A DNA stretch of 64,000 nt from Pseudomonas putida (GCF_005080685.1 NZ_CP039371.1:4712001-4776000), one strand, 5' to 3'. Shown: positions 17,419 through 27,647, numbered from the stretch's first letter. The notes: generated from the sequence alone by a model not told the origin. Program-made: numbers and translations.

Positions 17419-17829
17419 TCACTCTCCACGCAGGGCCGAAACCAGCCCTTTGAATTTACTGTTGAGCAAGGTGAAGCTGGCCTGGAAACCGACCGCGTTC
17501 TCGGTGTAGTTCGATTGCTCGATCTGCGCGTCCACGGTGTTCTGGTCGATCGATGGCTGGGTTGGCGTGCGGTACTGCAGGGTATCGTCGGCCATGGCCA
17601 GCCCTTCGGCTTCGATGTGCTTGCTGTTGGTCCGGTCCAGGGCGAAACGCCCGCCCTTCTGCTGCTTTTCGCTCTCGGCGGCGAGCACCGACGAGAAGTC
17701 CATGTCACGCGCCTTGTAGTTGGGCGTGTCGGCGTTGGCGATGTTGTTGGCCAGCACTTCGGCGCGCTGGGCGCGGAAGCTCAGGGCCTTTTCGTGGATG
17801 CCAAGCGCCTTGTCGAAACTGATGCTCAT
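17419..17829 (-). CDS. flgB: Flagellar proximal rod protein FlgB
   Basis: 136 aa from ATG 17829 (MSISFDKALGIHEKALSFRAQ). A longer open frame upstream runs over the promoter and is not coding. The rod signature AEVLANNIANADTPNYKARD and a C-terminal helix ending SALRGE are present. It is the first gene of the flgBCDE operon, about 50-65 nt downstream of a near-perfect sigma-54 promoter. Confidence 0.96.
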   Translation of the reverse strand: MSISFDKALGIHEKALSFRAQRAEVLANNIANADTPNYKARDMDFSSVLAAESEKQQKGGRFALDRTNSKHIEAEGLAMADDTLQYRTPTQPSIDQNTVDAQIEQSNYTENAVGFQASFTLLNSKFKGLVSALRGE

Positions 17830-17877
17830 GTCAGGGAAACCTTCGAAGGTCGACCGGAGTGTCGTTGGCCAAGGTAT

Positions 17878-17894
17878 AGCAAGCCTTGTGCCAA
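17878..17894 (-). promoter_or_regulatory. Sigma-54 promoter of flgBCDE
   Basis: The minus-strand 17-mer TTGGCACAAGGCTTGCT matches the RpoN consensus TTGGCAC-N5-TTGCW with no mismatch and the exact 10 nt GG-to-GC spacing. The predicted start is about 38 nt before the flgB ATG. Confidence 0.9.
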
Positions 17895-18077
17895 ACCTGG
17901 CAAAGCCTTTGAGCACGGGGTTTCAGGGGTTTTGCGAGAGGCGCCGCTGCCAGAAAAGCGGCAAAGTGCTTCCGCCAGGGGAAGCGAAAGCGGCAATTGC
18001 CGGGCGGCAAGAGCGGCAAAACAAAAAATTGACGTCAGCAAAGCAGGGGGATCAAAGGGCACCAGGCTGCGCTGATC

Positions 18078-18197
18078 CTGTGGGAGCGGCCTTGTGTCGC
18101 GAAAGGGCTGCGCAGCAGCCCCTGGCAGGTGAAGTCTTGATGCTGAAAGTCTGGGGCTGCTGCGCAACCCTTTCGCGACACAAGGCCGCTCCCACAG
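18078..18197. repeat. REP pair (inverted palindromic repeats)
   Basis: Two arms of about 45 bp (18078-18122 and 18153-18197) are near-perfect inverted copies containing GGAGCGGCCTTGTGTCGCGA. They flank a 30 bp loop. They sit between flgB and the 3' end of cheR. The same family occurs at 41412 and 42459. The rest of the 380 bp gap holds the flgB promoter and nothing else recognisable. Confidence 0.9.
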
Positions 18198-18209
18198 TCC
18201 GCCCTACCC

Positions 18210-19037
18210 TCACTTGGCCTGGTAGATGATCCCCGGACTGCACTGCACCATCTGATAATGATCAGGCAACCCGTTGAGCGCCTCCGAAGCCCCGAGGAAC
18301 AGGTATCCACCCGGCTTCAGGGTGCTATGAATGCGCAGCAGGATGTCCTTCTTGACCTGGGCCGAGAAGTAGATCAGCACGTTGCGGCAGAACACGATGT
18401 CGAACTTGCCCAGGCTCGCATAGCTGTCGAGCAGGTTGAACGAGCGGAACTCGACGCGGCTGCGGATTGCCGGCTTGACCGCCCAACGCCCAGGGCCCTT
18501 GGGGTCGAAGTAGCGTTGCAGGCGCTCCTGGGACAGGCCGCGGGCGATCGCCAGGCTGTCGTACTCGCCGGTCTTGCAGTTGCTCAGCATGGACCCGGAC
18601 AGGTCGGTGGCGACGATCTGCGCCCCCATCTTCAACTGCCCCAGGTTGCTGCGCTCGAACTCGTCGATGGCCATCGAGATCGAGTACGGCTCCTGCCCGG
18701 ACGAGCAAGCCGCCGACCACATGCGCAGGCGCTGGCCCGGGTTGTTCTTGATGAACTCTGGAATGACCTTGTTCTTGAGCACTTCGAACGGATAGGTGTC
18801 GCGAAACCACAGCGTTTCATTGGTGGTCATGGCATCGACCACCAACTCGCGCAAGCCGCCACGCGGCTGCGTCTGGATACGCTGCACCAGCTCACCCAGG
18901 CTCTTGATGCCCTGCTGCTCCATCAGCTTGTTGAGACGGCTGGAGACCAGGTACTGCTTATTCTCGCCCAGCAGGATGCCACAGGCCTTCTCCAGGAATA
19001 CCCGGAACTGTTCGAAATCCAAATTACCCGTAGACAA
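18210..19037 (-). CDS. cheR: Chemotaxis protein methyltransferase CheR
   Basis: 275 aa. It methylates glutamates of chemoreceptors with SAM. The N-terminal helical domain (about 1-75) precedes the SAM domain, which includes RLRMWSAACSSGQEPYSI, IVATDLSGSML and FDIVFCRNVLIYF. The most likely start is a TTG at 19037: an AGAGG site lies 8 nt upstream and the reading MSTGNLDFEQF fits the family. The gene is 49 nt after cheV in the same direction, so cheVR is probably one transcript. Confidence 0.95.
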   Translation of the reverse strand: MSTGNLDFEQFRVFLEKACGILLGENKQYLVSSRLNKLMEQQGIKSLGELVQRIQTQPRGGLRELVVDAMTTNETLWFRDTYPFEVLKNKVIPEFIKNNPGQRLRMWSAACSSGQEPYSISMAIDEFERSNLGQLKMGAQIVATDLSGSMLSNCKTGEYDSLAIARGLSQERLQRYFDPKGPGRWAVKPAIRSRVEFRSFNLLDSYASLGKFDIVFCRNVLIYFSAQVKKDILLRIHSTLKPGGYLFLGASEALNGLPDHYQMVQCSPGIIYQAK

Positions 19038-19086
19038 TGCTGCCGCCTCTATTCAATCACTGATGCCAGGGTTGCCCCTGGCGGTT

Positions 19087-20016
19087 TCAATGGGTGGCCT
19101 TGATCCGGTCGACCACCCGCTGGGCAAGGTCGTCCGGCTTGAACTTGGCCAGGAAGTCATCGGCACCGACCTTCTTGACCATCGCCTGGTTGAACACCCC
19201 CGACAGCGAAGTATGCAGGACGATGTGCAGCTTTTGCATGCGCGGATCGCTGCGGATCTCCGCGGTCAGCGTATAACCGTCCATCTCCGGCATCTCGATG
19301 TCCGAGATCATCATCAGGAATTCTTCCTCGGGGCGCTTGCCTTCGTCCACCAGCTTGCGCAGGTAGTCCAGCGCCTGGCGGCCGTCGTTGAGCGCCACCA
19401 CTTCCACCCCTACGGTCTGCAGGCAACGGGTCACCTGCTTGCGCGCCACCGACGAATCGTCGACGGTCAGCACCCGCAGCAGCACCGCCTTGTCCTGCAC
19501 CTCGGCATCGACCACACCGGCGGACACCGACTCGGACGATGGCGACACTTCGGCCAGCACCTTCTCCACGTCGATGATCTCGACCATGCGGTTGTCCACC
19601 CGGGTGACCGCGGTCAGGTAGTGATCGCGACCGGTACCCTTGGGTGGCGGATGGATCTCTTCCCAGTTCATGTTGACGATGCGCTCCACCGAATGCACCA
19701 GAAAGCCCTGGGTCTTGGTGTTGTACTCGGTGATAATCACGAAGCTGTTGCGGGTTTCTTCCTGCAGCCCCGGCAACCCGGTCGCCATCGACAGGTCGAG
19801 GATCGGAATGGTCGCCCCGCGAATGTTGGCCACGCCGCGCACCACCCGGTGGGACTTGGGCATCACGGTCAGCTCGGGGCATTGCAGCACCTCCCTGACC
19901 TTGAATACGTTGATGCCATAGAGCTGCTCGCCATTGAGGCGGAACAGCAACAGCTCCAGGCGATTCTGCCCCACCAGTTGCGTGCGCTGGTTGACCGAAT
20001 CCATAACACCAGCCAT
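19087..20016 (-). CDS. cheV: Chemotaxis coupling protein CheV
   Basis: 309 aa with two domains. The CheW-like coupling domain spans about 15-160 (LLLFRLNGEQLYGINVFKVREVL). A receiver domain spans about 180-305, with Asp186/Asp187 in the acidic pocket, the phospho-acceptor Asp239 (MMISDIEMPEMDG) and a conserved Lys in FLAKFKP. It links chemoreceptors to CheA and tunes adaptation. It has a GGAG site before the ATG and is divergent from flgA. Confidence 0.96.
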   Translation of the reverse strand: MAGVMDSVNQRTQLVGQNRLELLLFRLNGEQLYGINVFKVREVLQCPELTVMPKSHRVVRGVANIRGATIPILDLSMATGLPGLQEETRNSFVIITEYNTKTQGFLVHSVERIVNMNWEEIHPPPKGTGRDHYLTAVTRVDNRMVEIIDVEKVLAEVSPSSESVSAGVVDAEVQDKAVLLRVLTVDDSSVARKQVTRCLQTVGVEVVALNDGRQALDYLRKLVDEGKRPEEEFLMMISDIEMPEMDGYTLTAEIRSDPRMQKLHIVLHTSLSGVFNQAMVKKVGADDFLAKFKPDDLAQRVVDRIKATH

Positions 20017-20066
20017 GCCAGACTCCTCTTTGAATCAGCCCGTTTTTATTGCCATCAGGTACCGAG

Positions 20067-20083
20067 TCGGCACGGGCTTTGCT
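20067..20083 (+). promoter_or_regulatory. Candidate sigma-54 promoter of flgA
   Basis: The 17-mer TCGGCACGGGCTTTGCT keeps the GG and GC 10 nt apart and GGCAC / TTTGCT around them. The predicted start would be about 20094, only 2 nt before the flgA ATG, which is unusually close. Confidence 0.45.
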
Positions 20084-20095
20084 TTTTTGAGCGCC

Positions 20096-20848
20096 ATGTA
20101 CACGAAAACGACATTTTCCCGACGATTGACGCGCGCGCTGTGCAGCTCGCTGGCCGCGCTGTGCCTGCTGGCCTGCGCCGGCCGCACGCTGGCGAGCGCG
20201 TTCACCTTGCCTGAACAGCTTATCGGTGTCACCCAGGGGTTTCTTGAATTCACTGTCGAGGATTATCTGGCGACCACCCAGACCGAAGGCCGCTACGAGA
20301 TCCAGGTCAACCCGCTGGATCCGCGCCTGCGGATGCCGCTGTGCAGCCAGCAACTGGACGCTTCGCTCGAAGGCGGCGGCACGCCGATCGGCCGGGTGAC
20401 GGTGCGGGTTCGCTGTGACAGCAGCGCGCCGTGGACGGTATTCGTCCCGGCCACCGTGCGCCTGTTCCGCGACGTGGTGGTGGTGACCCGGCCGCTGAAA
20501 CGGGAAAACGTGGTCGGCGAAGGCGACGTGGCCATGCGCGAGCGTGACGTGGGGACCTTGACCCAAGGCTACCTGACCGCGCTGGACCAGGCGCTGGGCA
20601 TGAAGATGCTGCGCCCCACGGTGATCGACCAGGTACTGACACCTCAGCACCTGGAGCAGGCCGAGGTGGTGCGCAAGGGCGACCATGTGGTGATCATCGC
20701 CCACAGCGGCAGCCTGAGCGTGCGCATGCCCGGCGAAGCCCTGAGCAAAGGCGGCCTGAGCGAGCAGATCCGGGTGCGCAACCTCAATTCCAAACGGGTG
20801 ATCAAGGCCAGGGTCACGGGCCCGGGCCAGGTCGAGGTGGCGATGTAG
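20096..20848 (+). CDS. flgA: Flagellar P-ring assembly chaperone FlgA
   Basis: 250 aa from ATG 20096. A basic N-terminus and hydrophobic core (LAALCLLACAG) followed by TLASA form a Sec signal peptide, so it acts in the periplasm as chaperone for FlgI. The body has the SAF/FlgA domain with TRPLKRENVVGEGDVAMRE and ends NSKRVIKARVTGPGQVEV, the family C-terminus. The ribosome site is weak (GAGCGCC). A TTG at 20126 is an alternative start that would leave a shorter signal peptide and a real leader behind the sigma-54-like motif. It is divergent from cheV. Confidence 0.93.
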   Translation: MYTKTTFSRRLTRALCSSLAALCLLACAGRTLASAFTLPEQLIGVTQGFLEFTVEDYLATTQTEGRYEIQVNPLDPRLRMPLCSQQLDASLEGGGTPIGRVTVRVRCDSSAPWTVFVPATVRLFRDVVVVTRPLKRENVVGEGDVAMRERDVGTLTQGYLTALDQALGMKMLRPTVIDQVLTPQHLEQAEVVRKGDHVVIIAHSGSLSVRMPGEALSKGGLSEQIRVRNLNSKRVIKARVTGPGQVEVAM

Positions 20849-20937
20849 AGAACGCTGGCGGCGGGGAACCGCTTTTCCTAAACTGTGTCGATAAATGGGA
20901 CCGCATGCTGGCTGACAGGCGGCAGTGCATTTGCCCC

Positions 20938-20964
20938 TAAAGTTTCTTTCGGGTTGGCCGAAAA
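20938..20964 (+). promoter_or_regulatory. Sigma-28 (FliA) promoter of flgMN
   Basis: TAAA, 15 nt, GCCGAAAA, against consensus TAAA-N15-GCCGATAA (one mismatch). It lies about 40 bp before the flgM ATG. The spacing equals that of the fliC promoter. Confidence 0.85.
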
Positions 20965-21001
20965 CAAGGCAAGCGTCCCAATACCCAGAGGTTTTCTCAT
21001 C

Positions 21002-21316
21002 ATGGTCATCGACATCAGTCGTTTGAATAATTCTCCGTCCATCACGGGCGGCGTGCGCGGCACCAGCGCCTCCGGCAACGCCGAAAAAACCGGCGAAACC
21101 GTCGAGGCCACGAAAACCGCCAGCACCAGCGGAGAATCGGTACACCTGAGCCAAGAGGCCCAGCAGTTGCAGCAGGTCACCGACAAGCTGCGCGATCAGC
21201 CGGTAGTCAACAGCGCCCGCGTGGCCGAGTTGAAGCAGGCGATCGCCGACGGCAGCTACAAGGTCGACGCCGACCGGGTCGCCAGCAAGCTGCTTGATTT
21301 CGAAGCCCAGCGCTAA
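21002..21316 (+). CDS. flgM: Anti-sigma-28 factor FlgM
   Basis: 104 aa from ATG 21002 ([10 protein letters not shown]). It binds FliA and holds it inactive until the hook is finished, then is exported through the flagellum. The N-terminal half is low-complexity Ser/Thr/Gly, as expected of this disordered protein. The C-terminal FliA-binding part holds [29 protein letters not shown]. Preceded by AGAGG and by a sigma-28 promoter, so it is autoregulated through FliA. Confidence 0.95.
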   Translation: MVIDISRLNNSPSITGGVRGTSASGNAEKTGETVEATKTASTSGESVHLSQEAQQLQQVTDKLRDQPVVNSARVAELKQAIADGSYKVDADRVASKLLDFEAQR

Positions 21317-21362
21317 GCCTAAGGCGCGCTGGCTTCACGGACGCTAGAAACAAGAGTTAGCC

Positions 21363-21830
21363 ATGCACGACACGACGCTGCTGCAACTGATTGAACACGA
21401 CATTGCGCCCATGCAAGAGTTGCTCGACCTTCTCAATCAGGAGTCGGTCGCACTGCACGGGCGCAATATGCCGCTGCTGGAACAGATCCTGGCACGCAAG
21501 CAGTCGTTGATCATCCTGCTCGAGCAACACGGGCAGCGGCGTAGACAGTTGCTTACCGGTCTCGGCCACAGCGCCGACCACGCTGGCGTGGAAGCCGTTG
21601 CGGCGAAGTCGCCCAACGGCAAGATCATGCTCGAGCGCCTGCAAATGCTCACTGACTTGATGGAAGCCTGCCAGAAAGTCAACGTGACCAACGGCAAGAT
21701 CATCCAGGTTCAGCAGAACGCCACGGCCAACCAGATCCGAGTCCTCATGGGGGGCGATGCCCCGTCGCTCTACAACAGCCGTGGTGCCACTTCCCTACTG
21801 GCCAAGCCCCGGGCGCTCAGCCAGGTGTGA
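21363..21830 (+). CDS. flgN: Flagellar export chaperone FlgN
   Basis: 155 aa, largely helical. FlgN is the cytosolic chaperone that keeps FlgK and FlgL export-competent. Recognisable segments are LLNQESVALHGRNMPLLEQI and LMEACQKVNVTNGKIIQVQQN. It lies 46 nt downstream of flgM with no terminator between, so flgMN is one operon. Confidence 0.93.
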   Translation: MHDTTLLQLIEHDIAPMQELLDLLNQESVALHGRNMPLLEQILARKQSLIILLEQHGQRRRQLLTGLGHSADHAGVEAVAAKSPNGKIMLERLQMLTDLMEACQKVNVTNGKIIQVQQNATANQIRVLMGGDAPSLYNSRGATSLLAKPRALSQV

Positions 21831-21911
21831 TTTTTTCTATTCAAGGCACGGAACATACTGGCAAAATGCCGTTACTTGCGTGTGTCGTTTTTGCCTGGAG
21901 ATTGATAACCC

Positions 21912-22655
21912 GTGTTCAATGAAACCGATGCCCCGCAGCCGCCAAAGGTGCTTACCACCCCTTTGGAGATCGTGGCCAACCTGCGCCAGTTGATGGATAG
22001 CCATGATCCGCTGATCATCACCTTCCCCGAGCGCAGCCAGCGGTTCCAGAGCTACGTGGTGCATGTAGACCGCGACAGCAATGCCCTGGCGCTGGACGAA
22101 CTGATCCCGCGCGACGGCGAAAAATTCATCGAGAACGGCGAGCCTTTCCGCGTCGAAGGCTTCCATGATGGCGTGCGTATCGCCTGGGAATGCCACAGCG
22201 AGCTGAAGATCACCGAAATCGACGGCCATCGCTGCTACCGTGGCGGCCTGCCCGAGGAAATGACCTATCACCAGCGCCGCAATGCCTTCCGTGCGGCCCT
22301 GAAGTTGTCGCAATTGCTCGACATCATCCTCGACGGCACCCACCTCAAGGGCAACGGCGCCTTGCGCGGCAAGCTGCTGGACATCTCCGCCACCGGCTGC
22401 AAACTGCGTTTCGAAGGCAACGTCGAAGAACGCCTGCAACTGGGCCAGGTGTACGAGCGCTTCAAGGCCGGCAATCCGCTGGGCCTGACCGACATCATGG
22501 TCGAGCTGCGCCACCTGCACTTCGAGGAGCGCATCAACACCACCTTCGCCGGGGTACGCTTCCACAACCTCAACGGCCAGGCCCAACGCAAGATCGAGAG
22601 CCTGGTGTACCAGTTGCAACGTGAAGCACGGCGCTTCGACAAGGACGACTATTGA
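21912..22655 (+). CDS. flgZ: Flagellar brake protein FlgZ/YcgR (PilZ domain)
   Basis: 247 aa from a GTG start. Residues about 1-115 are the YcgR N-domain. Residues about 118-240 are a PilZ domain with the complete c-di-GMP-binding signature: R122-R123-N-A-F-R127 and D157-I-S159-A-T-G162. On binding c-di-GMP such proteins slow or bias the flagellar motor. It follows flgMN by 81 nt and ends at a strong terminator. It may be co-transcribed with flgMN or have its own promoter, which I could not identify. Confidence 0.93.
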   Translation: MFNETDAPQPPKVLTTPLEIVANLRQLMDSHDPLIITFPERSQRFQSYVVHVDRDSNALALDELIPRDGEKFIENGEPFRVEGFHDGVRIAWECHSELKITEIDGHRCYRGGLPEEMTYHQRRNAFRAALKLSQLLDIILDGTHLKGNGALRGKLLDISATGCKLRFEGNVEERLQLGQVYERFKAGNPLGLTDIMVELRHLHFEERINTTFAGVRFHNLNGQAQRKIESLVYQLQREARRFDKDDY

Positions 22656-22674
22656 TCGCCCCGTAGAAACACCG

Positions 22675-22699
22675 ACGCCACCCATTGGGTGGCGTTTTC
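22675..22699 (+). terminator. Terminator between flgZ and the convergent MFS gene
   Basis: A perfect 9 bp stem ACGCCACCC / GGGTGGCGT with a 3 nt loop is followed by TTTTC on the plus strand, 20 bp past the flgZ stop. Confidence 0.85.
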
Positions 22700-22720
22700 G
22701 TTCAGGCGTATCGACGAACC

Positions 22721-24064
22721 TCAAACCGACTTGCTGACTTCATCCTCCGCCTGGGCCTCGCCAGCCGGCTCGTCTTTCTCTTCGCCTTCGGTATCTTCCG
22801 CCGCCACTGGCGACTGCATCACATCCTGTACGGTCTGCTCGTCCACCCGTGGGTCGAGGGCCGCCGACAAGGGCGAGCCGGCCGCCGGCATGGCCACGTG
22901 GCCCAGTGGCGCGTCGTCGACCTGGTGCAGCCCGGTGACCGCCTTGGGCCGAATGCGCCAGACCAGCACCAGGGCAAAGAACACGAAGAAGGCATACAGC
23001 ATCTGCGGCCCCAGGTACTTCATCAGCACCCCCGCCGCCAGCGGCCCGATACAGGCGCCGACGCCATAGGTCACCAGCAGCATGGCCGTCAGCGAGACGC
23101 GTCGCTCGCTTTCCACATGGTCGTTGGAAAACGCCACGGCCAGCGGATACAGGCAGAACTGCAACAGCGAAATGACGAAGCCGATACCGAACAGCAACTC
23201 CAACGGCACGCTGGGCAGTATCGCCAAAGGCGCCGAGACCACCGCCAGACCTACCGCCACGCCGCGAATCAGCACCGCCCGGTCGTAACGGTCGGACAGC
23301 CAGCCCAGCGGCCACTGCACCACCAGCCCGGCAAGAATGCAGCTACCCATGAACAGGCCGACCTGCTCGGTCGGCAAGCCCTGGCTGGAGGCATACAGCG
23401 GCGCCAGGCCGTAGAACGAGCCGACGATCAGCCCCGAGCCCAGCACCGTGCTCAACGACTGCGGCACCCGCTTGATGAAGAACTTCGGCTCCATCGGGGC
23501 CGGGCGCAGGGGCGCCGGGTGGATGCGCCGGGTCATCGCCACCGGCACCAGGCACAGGGCAAAGCACATGGCGACCAACATCAGCAGTTCCGGGCCCAAC
23601 TGCGGGTGCACCACCAGGATCAGTTGGCCGAGCACCAGGCCCAGGTACGAAGCGATCATGTAGCCACTGAACACCGCGCCGCGCTGCTTGGCATCGGCCT
23701 GTTCGTTGAGCCAGCTTTCCAGGACCATGTACTGGCACATCATGCCCAGGCCGACGATCATCCGCAGGCCGACCCAGGCCGGCAGCCAGCTGGTCAGGCC
23801 ATGGCCCAGCACGGCAGCGCCGACGATACCGGCGCAGGTGGCGTAGGCGCGGATATGCCCGACCCGGCCAATCAACCGGTGGCCGACCTTGCCACCCACG
23901 GCCAGGCCGAAATAGTTGGCCGCCATCAACGCACCCACCCACAGGCTGTCGACGTTCTCGGCCGCCAGGCGCAACGCCAGGTAGGTACTCAACAGACCCG
24001 AGCCGATCAGCATCATCAGGGCGGCAAAATACAGCGAGCGAAAAGACTTCCAGATGTTGCGCAT
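22721..24064 (-). CDS. MFS transporter, YcaD-like
   Basis: 447 aa with 12 predicted membrane helices over about residues 10-385. It has MFS loop motifs such as GWLSDRYDRAVLIRG between helices and VLESWLNEQ in helix 4, typical of the YcaD-like branch. The last 55 residues are an acidic, disordered cytoplasmic tail ending DEVSKSV. The substrate is unknown. It is convergent with flgZ, and the next gene upstream is the gamma-glutamyl ligase-like gene in the same direction, 131 bp away. Co-function is possible but unsupported. Confidence 0.85.
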   Translation of the reverse strand: MRNIWKSFRSLYFAALMMLIGSGLLSTYLALRLAAENVDSLWVGALMAANYFGLAVGGKVGHRLIGRVGHIRAYATCAGIVGAAVLGHGLTSWLPAWVGLRMIVGLGMMCQYMVLESWLNEQADAKQRGAVFSGYMIASYLGLVLGQLILVVHPQLGPELLMLVAMCFALCLVPVAMTRRIHPAPLRPAPMEPKFFIKRVPQSLSTVLGSGLIVGSFYGLAPLYASSQGLPTEQVGLFMGSCILAGLVVQWPLGWLSDRYDRAVLIRGVAVGLAVVSAPLAILPSVPLELLFGIGFVISLLQFCLYPLAVAFSNDHVESERRVSLTAMLLVTYGVGACIGPLAAGVLMKYLGPQMLYAFFVFFALVLVWRIRPKAVTGLHQVDDAPLGHVAMPAAGSPLSAALDPRVDEQTVQDVMQSPVAAEDTEGEEKDEPAGEAQAEDEVSKSV

Positions 24065-24195
24065 ACGTCCCGTGAAGCTCCCTGGTCAGGTGGCGGGTGG
24101 GTTGCAGCCAAGCATAAAAGCAAATCGTTGGCGACGCAGGCCCGGGCCTGCAAAAAAACCGGCCCAGGGCGCGTCCAGTAGCGGTCGTGTCGCGA

Positions 24196-25539
24196 TCAGG
24201 CCTGAGCCGCCAGCACCCGTCGTTCCCACGGGGTGATTTCGTCGAGGAAATCAGCCAGCTCCAGGGTCTTGGTCGCGATGTAGCCTTCGATGAACTCGGC
24301 ACCGAACAGTTCCTTGGCCAGGCGACTGTGTGCCAGGCGCTGCAACGCCGCATGCAAGGTGCAGGGCAAGCTCAGCTGCGGCGGCACCTCGAATTCGCCC
24401 TGGATGGCCGGCGCCGGCGGCAAGCGCTGCTCGATGCCGTGCAGCCCGGCGGCAAGGCTCGCGGCGATCGCCAGGTAGGGGTTGGCATCGGCGCCCGGCA
24501 AGCGGTTCTCGACGCGCCGCGCCACCGGTGCGCTGGCCGGAATGCGCAGGCCGGCGGCGCGGTTGTCCTCGGACCAGCAGGCGTTGTTCGGCGAAGCGTA
24601 CGGGTGACAGAGGCGCTGGTAGGAATTGACGTTGGGCGCGAACAACGCGGTGAAGTCGGCCAGGCACGCCTGCAGGCCGCCAATGAAGTGATGGAAGGTC
24701 TCGCTGGGGGCGCCCTGGGCGTCGCTGAACACGTTGCGGCCAGTGCCGATCTCCACCAGGCTCTGGTGGATGTGCATCGAGCTGCCCGGCGTATGCGCCA
24801 GCGGCTTGGCCATGCACACCACGGTCAGGCCGTGCTTGAGCGCCACTTCCTTGAGCAGGTGCTTGAACAGGAAGGTCTGATCGGCGAGCTGCAGCGGGTC
24901 GCCGTGCAGCAGGTTGATCTCGAACTGGCTGACGCCCATTTCGTGCATGAAGGTGTCACGTGGCAGGCCCAGCGCGGCCATGCACGGGTAGACCTCTTCA
25001 AAGAATGGCCGCAAGCCGTTGTTCGAGCTGACGCTGAACGCCGAGTGGCCCAGTTCGCGGCGGCCATCCAGACCGATCGGTGGTTGGAACGCTTGGTGCG
25101 GGTCGACATTGGGTGCCAGGACGAAGAACTCGAGCTCGGTGGCCACGACAGGTGCCAGGCCGAGTGCGGCGTAGCGCCCGATCACCGCCTTGAGCAGGCC
25201 ACGGGTGGACAGGCCCGAAGGTGTGCCGTCGAGTTCGACCGCGTCACAGATGGCCAGCGCCCTGCCCTTGTCGCTCCATGGCAGGCGATGGGTCTGGCTC
25301 GGTTCGGCGACCAAGGCCAGGTCACCGTCGTCACTGCCGTAGAACCTCGCCGGCGGGTAACCACCCATGATGCATTGCAGCAACACGCCGCGTGCCATCT
25401 GCAGGCGGCGGCCTTCGAGGAAGCCCTCGGCGGTCATCACCTTGCCCCGCGGGACGCCGTTGAGATCGGGGGTGACGCATTCGACCTGGTCGATGCCCTT
25501 GAGCTGCTCGGCGAGCGAACGCGGTCTGCTGGTGGTCAT
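24196..25539 (-). CDS. Glutamine synthetase-like gamma-glutamyl ligase (PuuA/PauA family)
   Basis: 447 aa, close to the length of PuuA-type gamma-glutamylpolyamine synthetases. The GS catalytic fold is visible: ATELEFFVL (metal-binding Glu), HEMGVSQFEINLL, GSSMHIHQSL (metal-binding His), RRVENRLPGADANPYL near the active-site Arg. It lacks the N-terminal beta-grasp and adenylylation Tyr loop expected of nitrogen-assimilating GlnA, so it most likely ligates glutamate to an amine or polyamine using ATP. No other polyamine genes are adjacent. The exact amine is unknown. Confidence 0.85.
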   Translation of the reverse strand: MTTSRPRSLAEQLKGIDQVECVTPDLNGVPRGKVMTAEGFLEGRRLQMARGVLLQCIMGGYPPARFYGSDDGDLALVAEPSQTHRLPWSDKGRALAICDAVELDGTPSGLSTRGLLKAVIGRYAALGLAPVVATELEFFVLAPNVDPHQAFQPPIGLDGRRELGHSAFSVSSNNGLRPFFEEVYPCMAALGLPRDTFMHEMGVSQFEINLLHGDPLQLADQTFLFKHLLKEVALKHGLTVVCMAKPLAHTPGSSMHIHQSLVEIGTGRNVFSDAQGAPSETFHHFIGGLQACLADFTALFAPNVNSYQRLCHPYASPNNACWSEDNRAAGLRIPASAPVARRVENRLPGADANPYLAIAASLAAGLHGIEQRLPPAPAIQGEFEVPPQLSLPCTLHAALQRLAHSRLAKELFGAEFIEGYIATKTLELADFLDEITPWERRVLAAQA

Positions 25540-25617
25540 GACGCTTGTCCTTGTCGTTGGGGGCTGGCAACAACATAGGCTGGGGATGATCGGGTTATCA
25601 AGCGGCCAGGGTTGTCT

Positions 25618-25721
25618 GGGCCGGCCCTTTCGCGGGCAAGCCCGCTCCTACAGAGACACTGCCGGTTCCGAACATTGCACCCATCCTGTGGGCGCGGGCT
25701 TGCCCGCGAAAGGGCCGGCCC
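25618..25721. repeat. REP pair
   Basis: Inverted arms 25618-25653 and 25686-25721 share GGGCCGGCCCTTTCGCGGGC and a 32 bp loop. This is the second REP family of the window (CGCGGGCAAGCCCGCTCCTAC core). It lies between the upstream end of the ligase gene and the 3' end of bkdR. Confidence 0.9.
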
Positions 25722-25730
25722 AGGCTTATC

Positions 25731-26216
25731 CTATTCCCGCAATGTCATCCCATTGGCCGGCAACGGCAACGCAGTCTTGTACCGCACCTGCTTCAAGGCA
25801 AAGCTCGAGCGAATGTTGGCCACGCCCGGCAGCCGCGTCAGGTAATCGAGAAACCGCTCCAGCGCCTGGATGCTCGGCAGCAGCACGCGCAGCAGGTAAT
25901 CCGGGTCACCCGTCATCAGGTAGCACTCCATCACTTCCGGCCGCTCGGCGATTTCCTCCTCGAAACGATGCAACGACTGCTCGACCTGCTTTTCCAAGCT
26001 CACATGAATGAACACGTTCACATCCAGCCCCAGCACTTCGGGCGACAACAACGTCACCTGCTGGCGGATCACCCCCAGCTCCTCCATGGCCTTGACCCGG
26101 TTGAAACACGGGGTCGGCGACAGGTTCACCGAACGCGCCAGCTCGGCGTTGGTGATGCGGGCGTTTTCCTGAAGGCTGTTGAGGATGCCGATATCGGTAC
26201 GGTCGAGCTTACGCAT
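25731..26216 (-). CDS. bkdR: Lrp/AsnC-family regulator BkdR
   Basis: 161 aa. The N-terminal winged HTH (about 5-60: [23 protein letters not shown]) is followed by an AsnC/RAM ligand-binding domain (about 70-150, containing [15 protein letters not shown]). It is divergent from bkdA1 with about 200 bp between, exactly the arrangement in P. putida, where BkdR activates the bkd operon in response to branched-chain amino acids (established for the family). The intergenic region is AT-richer than its surroundings and should hold the BkdR sites, but I could not define them. Confidence 0.93.
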   Translation of the reverse strand: MRKLDRTDIGILNSLQENARITNAELARSVNLSPTPCFNRVKAMEELGVIRQQVTLLSPEVLGLDVNVFIHVSLEKQVEQSLHRFEEEIAERPEVMECYLMTGDPDYLLRVLLPSIQALERFLDYLTRLPGVANIRSSFALKQVRYKTALPLPANGMTLRE

Positions 26217-26335
26217 GAGACAAATTCACCGGTTTTTTGTGTTTATAGGGAATGTTTATCTGCGCTCGTCGGCAAAGGCAACCAACATGAGAGAAAAATT
26301 CTCCTGCCGTCCCTCTAAGATGTAATCAACGCTGA

Positions 26336-27646
<1,311 letters not shown>

Positions 27647-27647
27647 G

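Noticed and set aside
14963..17509. An 848-codon open frame on the plus strand opposite flgE, flgD and flgC.
   Set aside because: It is antisense to three certain genes, its residues are the Gly/Val/Arg-rich pattern of GC-rich shadow frames, and it has no recognisable domain or ribosome site.
19157..21154. A 665-codon minus-strand frame spanning cheV, flgA and flgM.
   Set aside because: It overlaps CheV in the wrong frame and runs antisense through flgA and flgM. No conserved segment.
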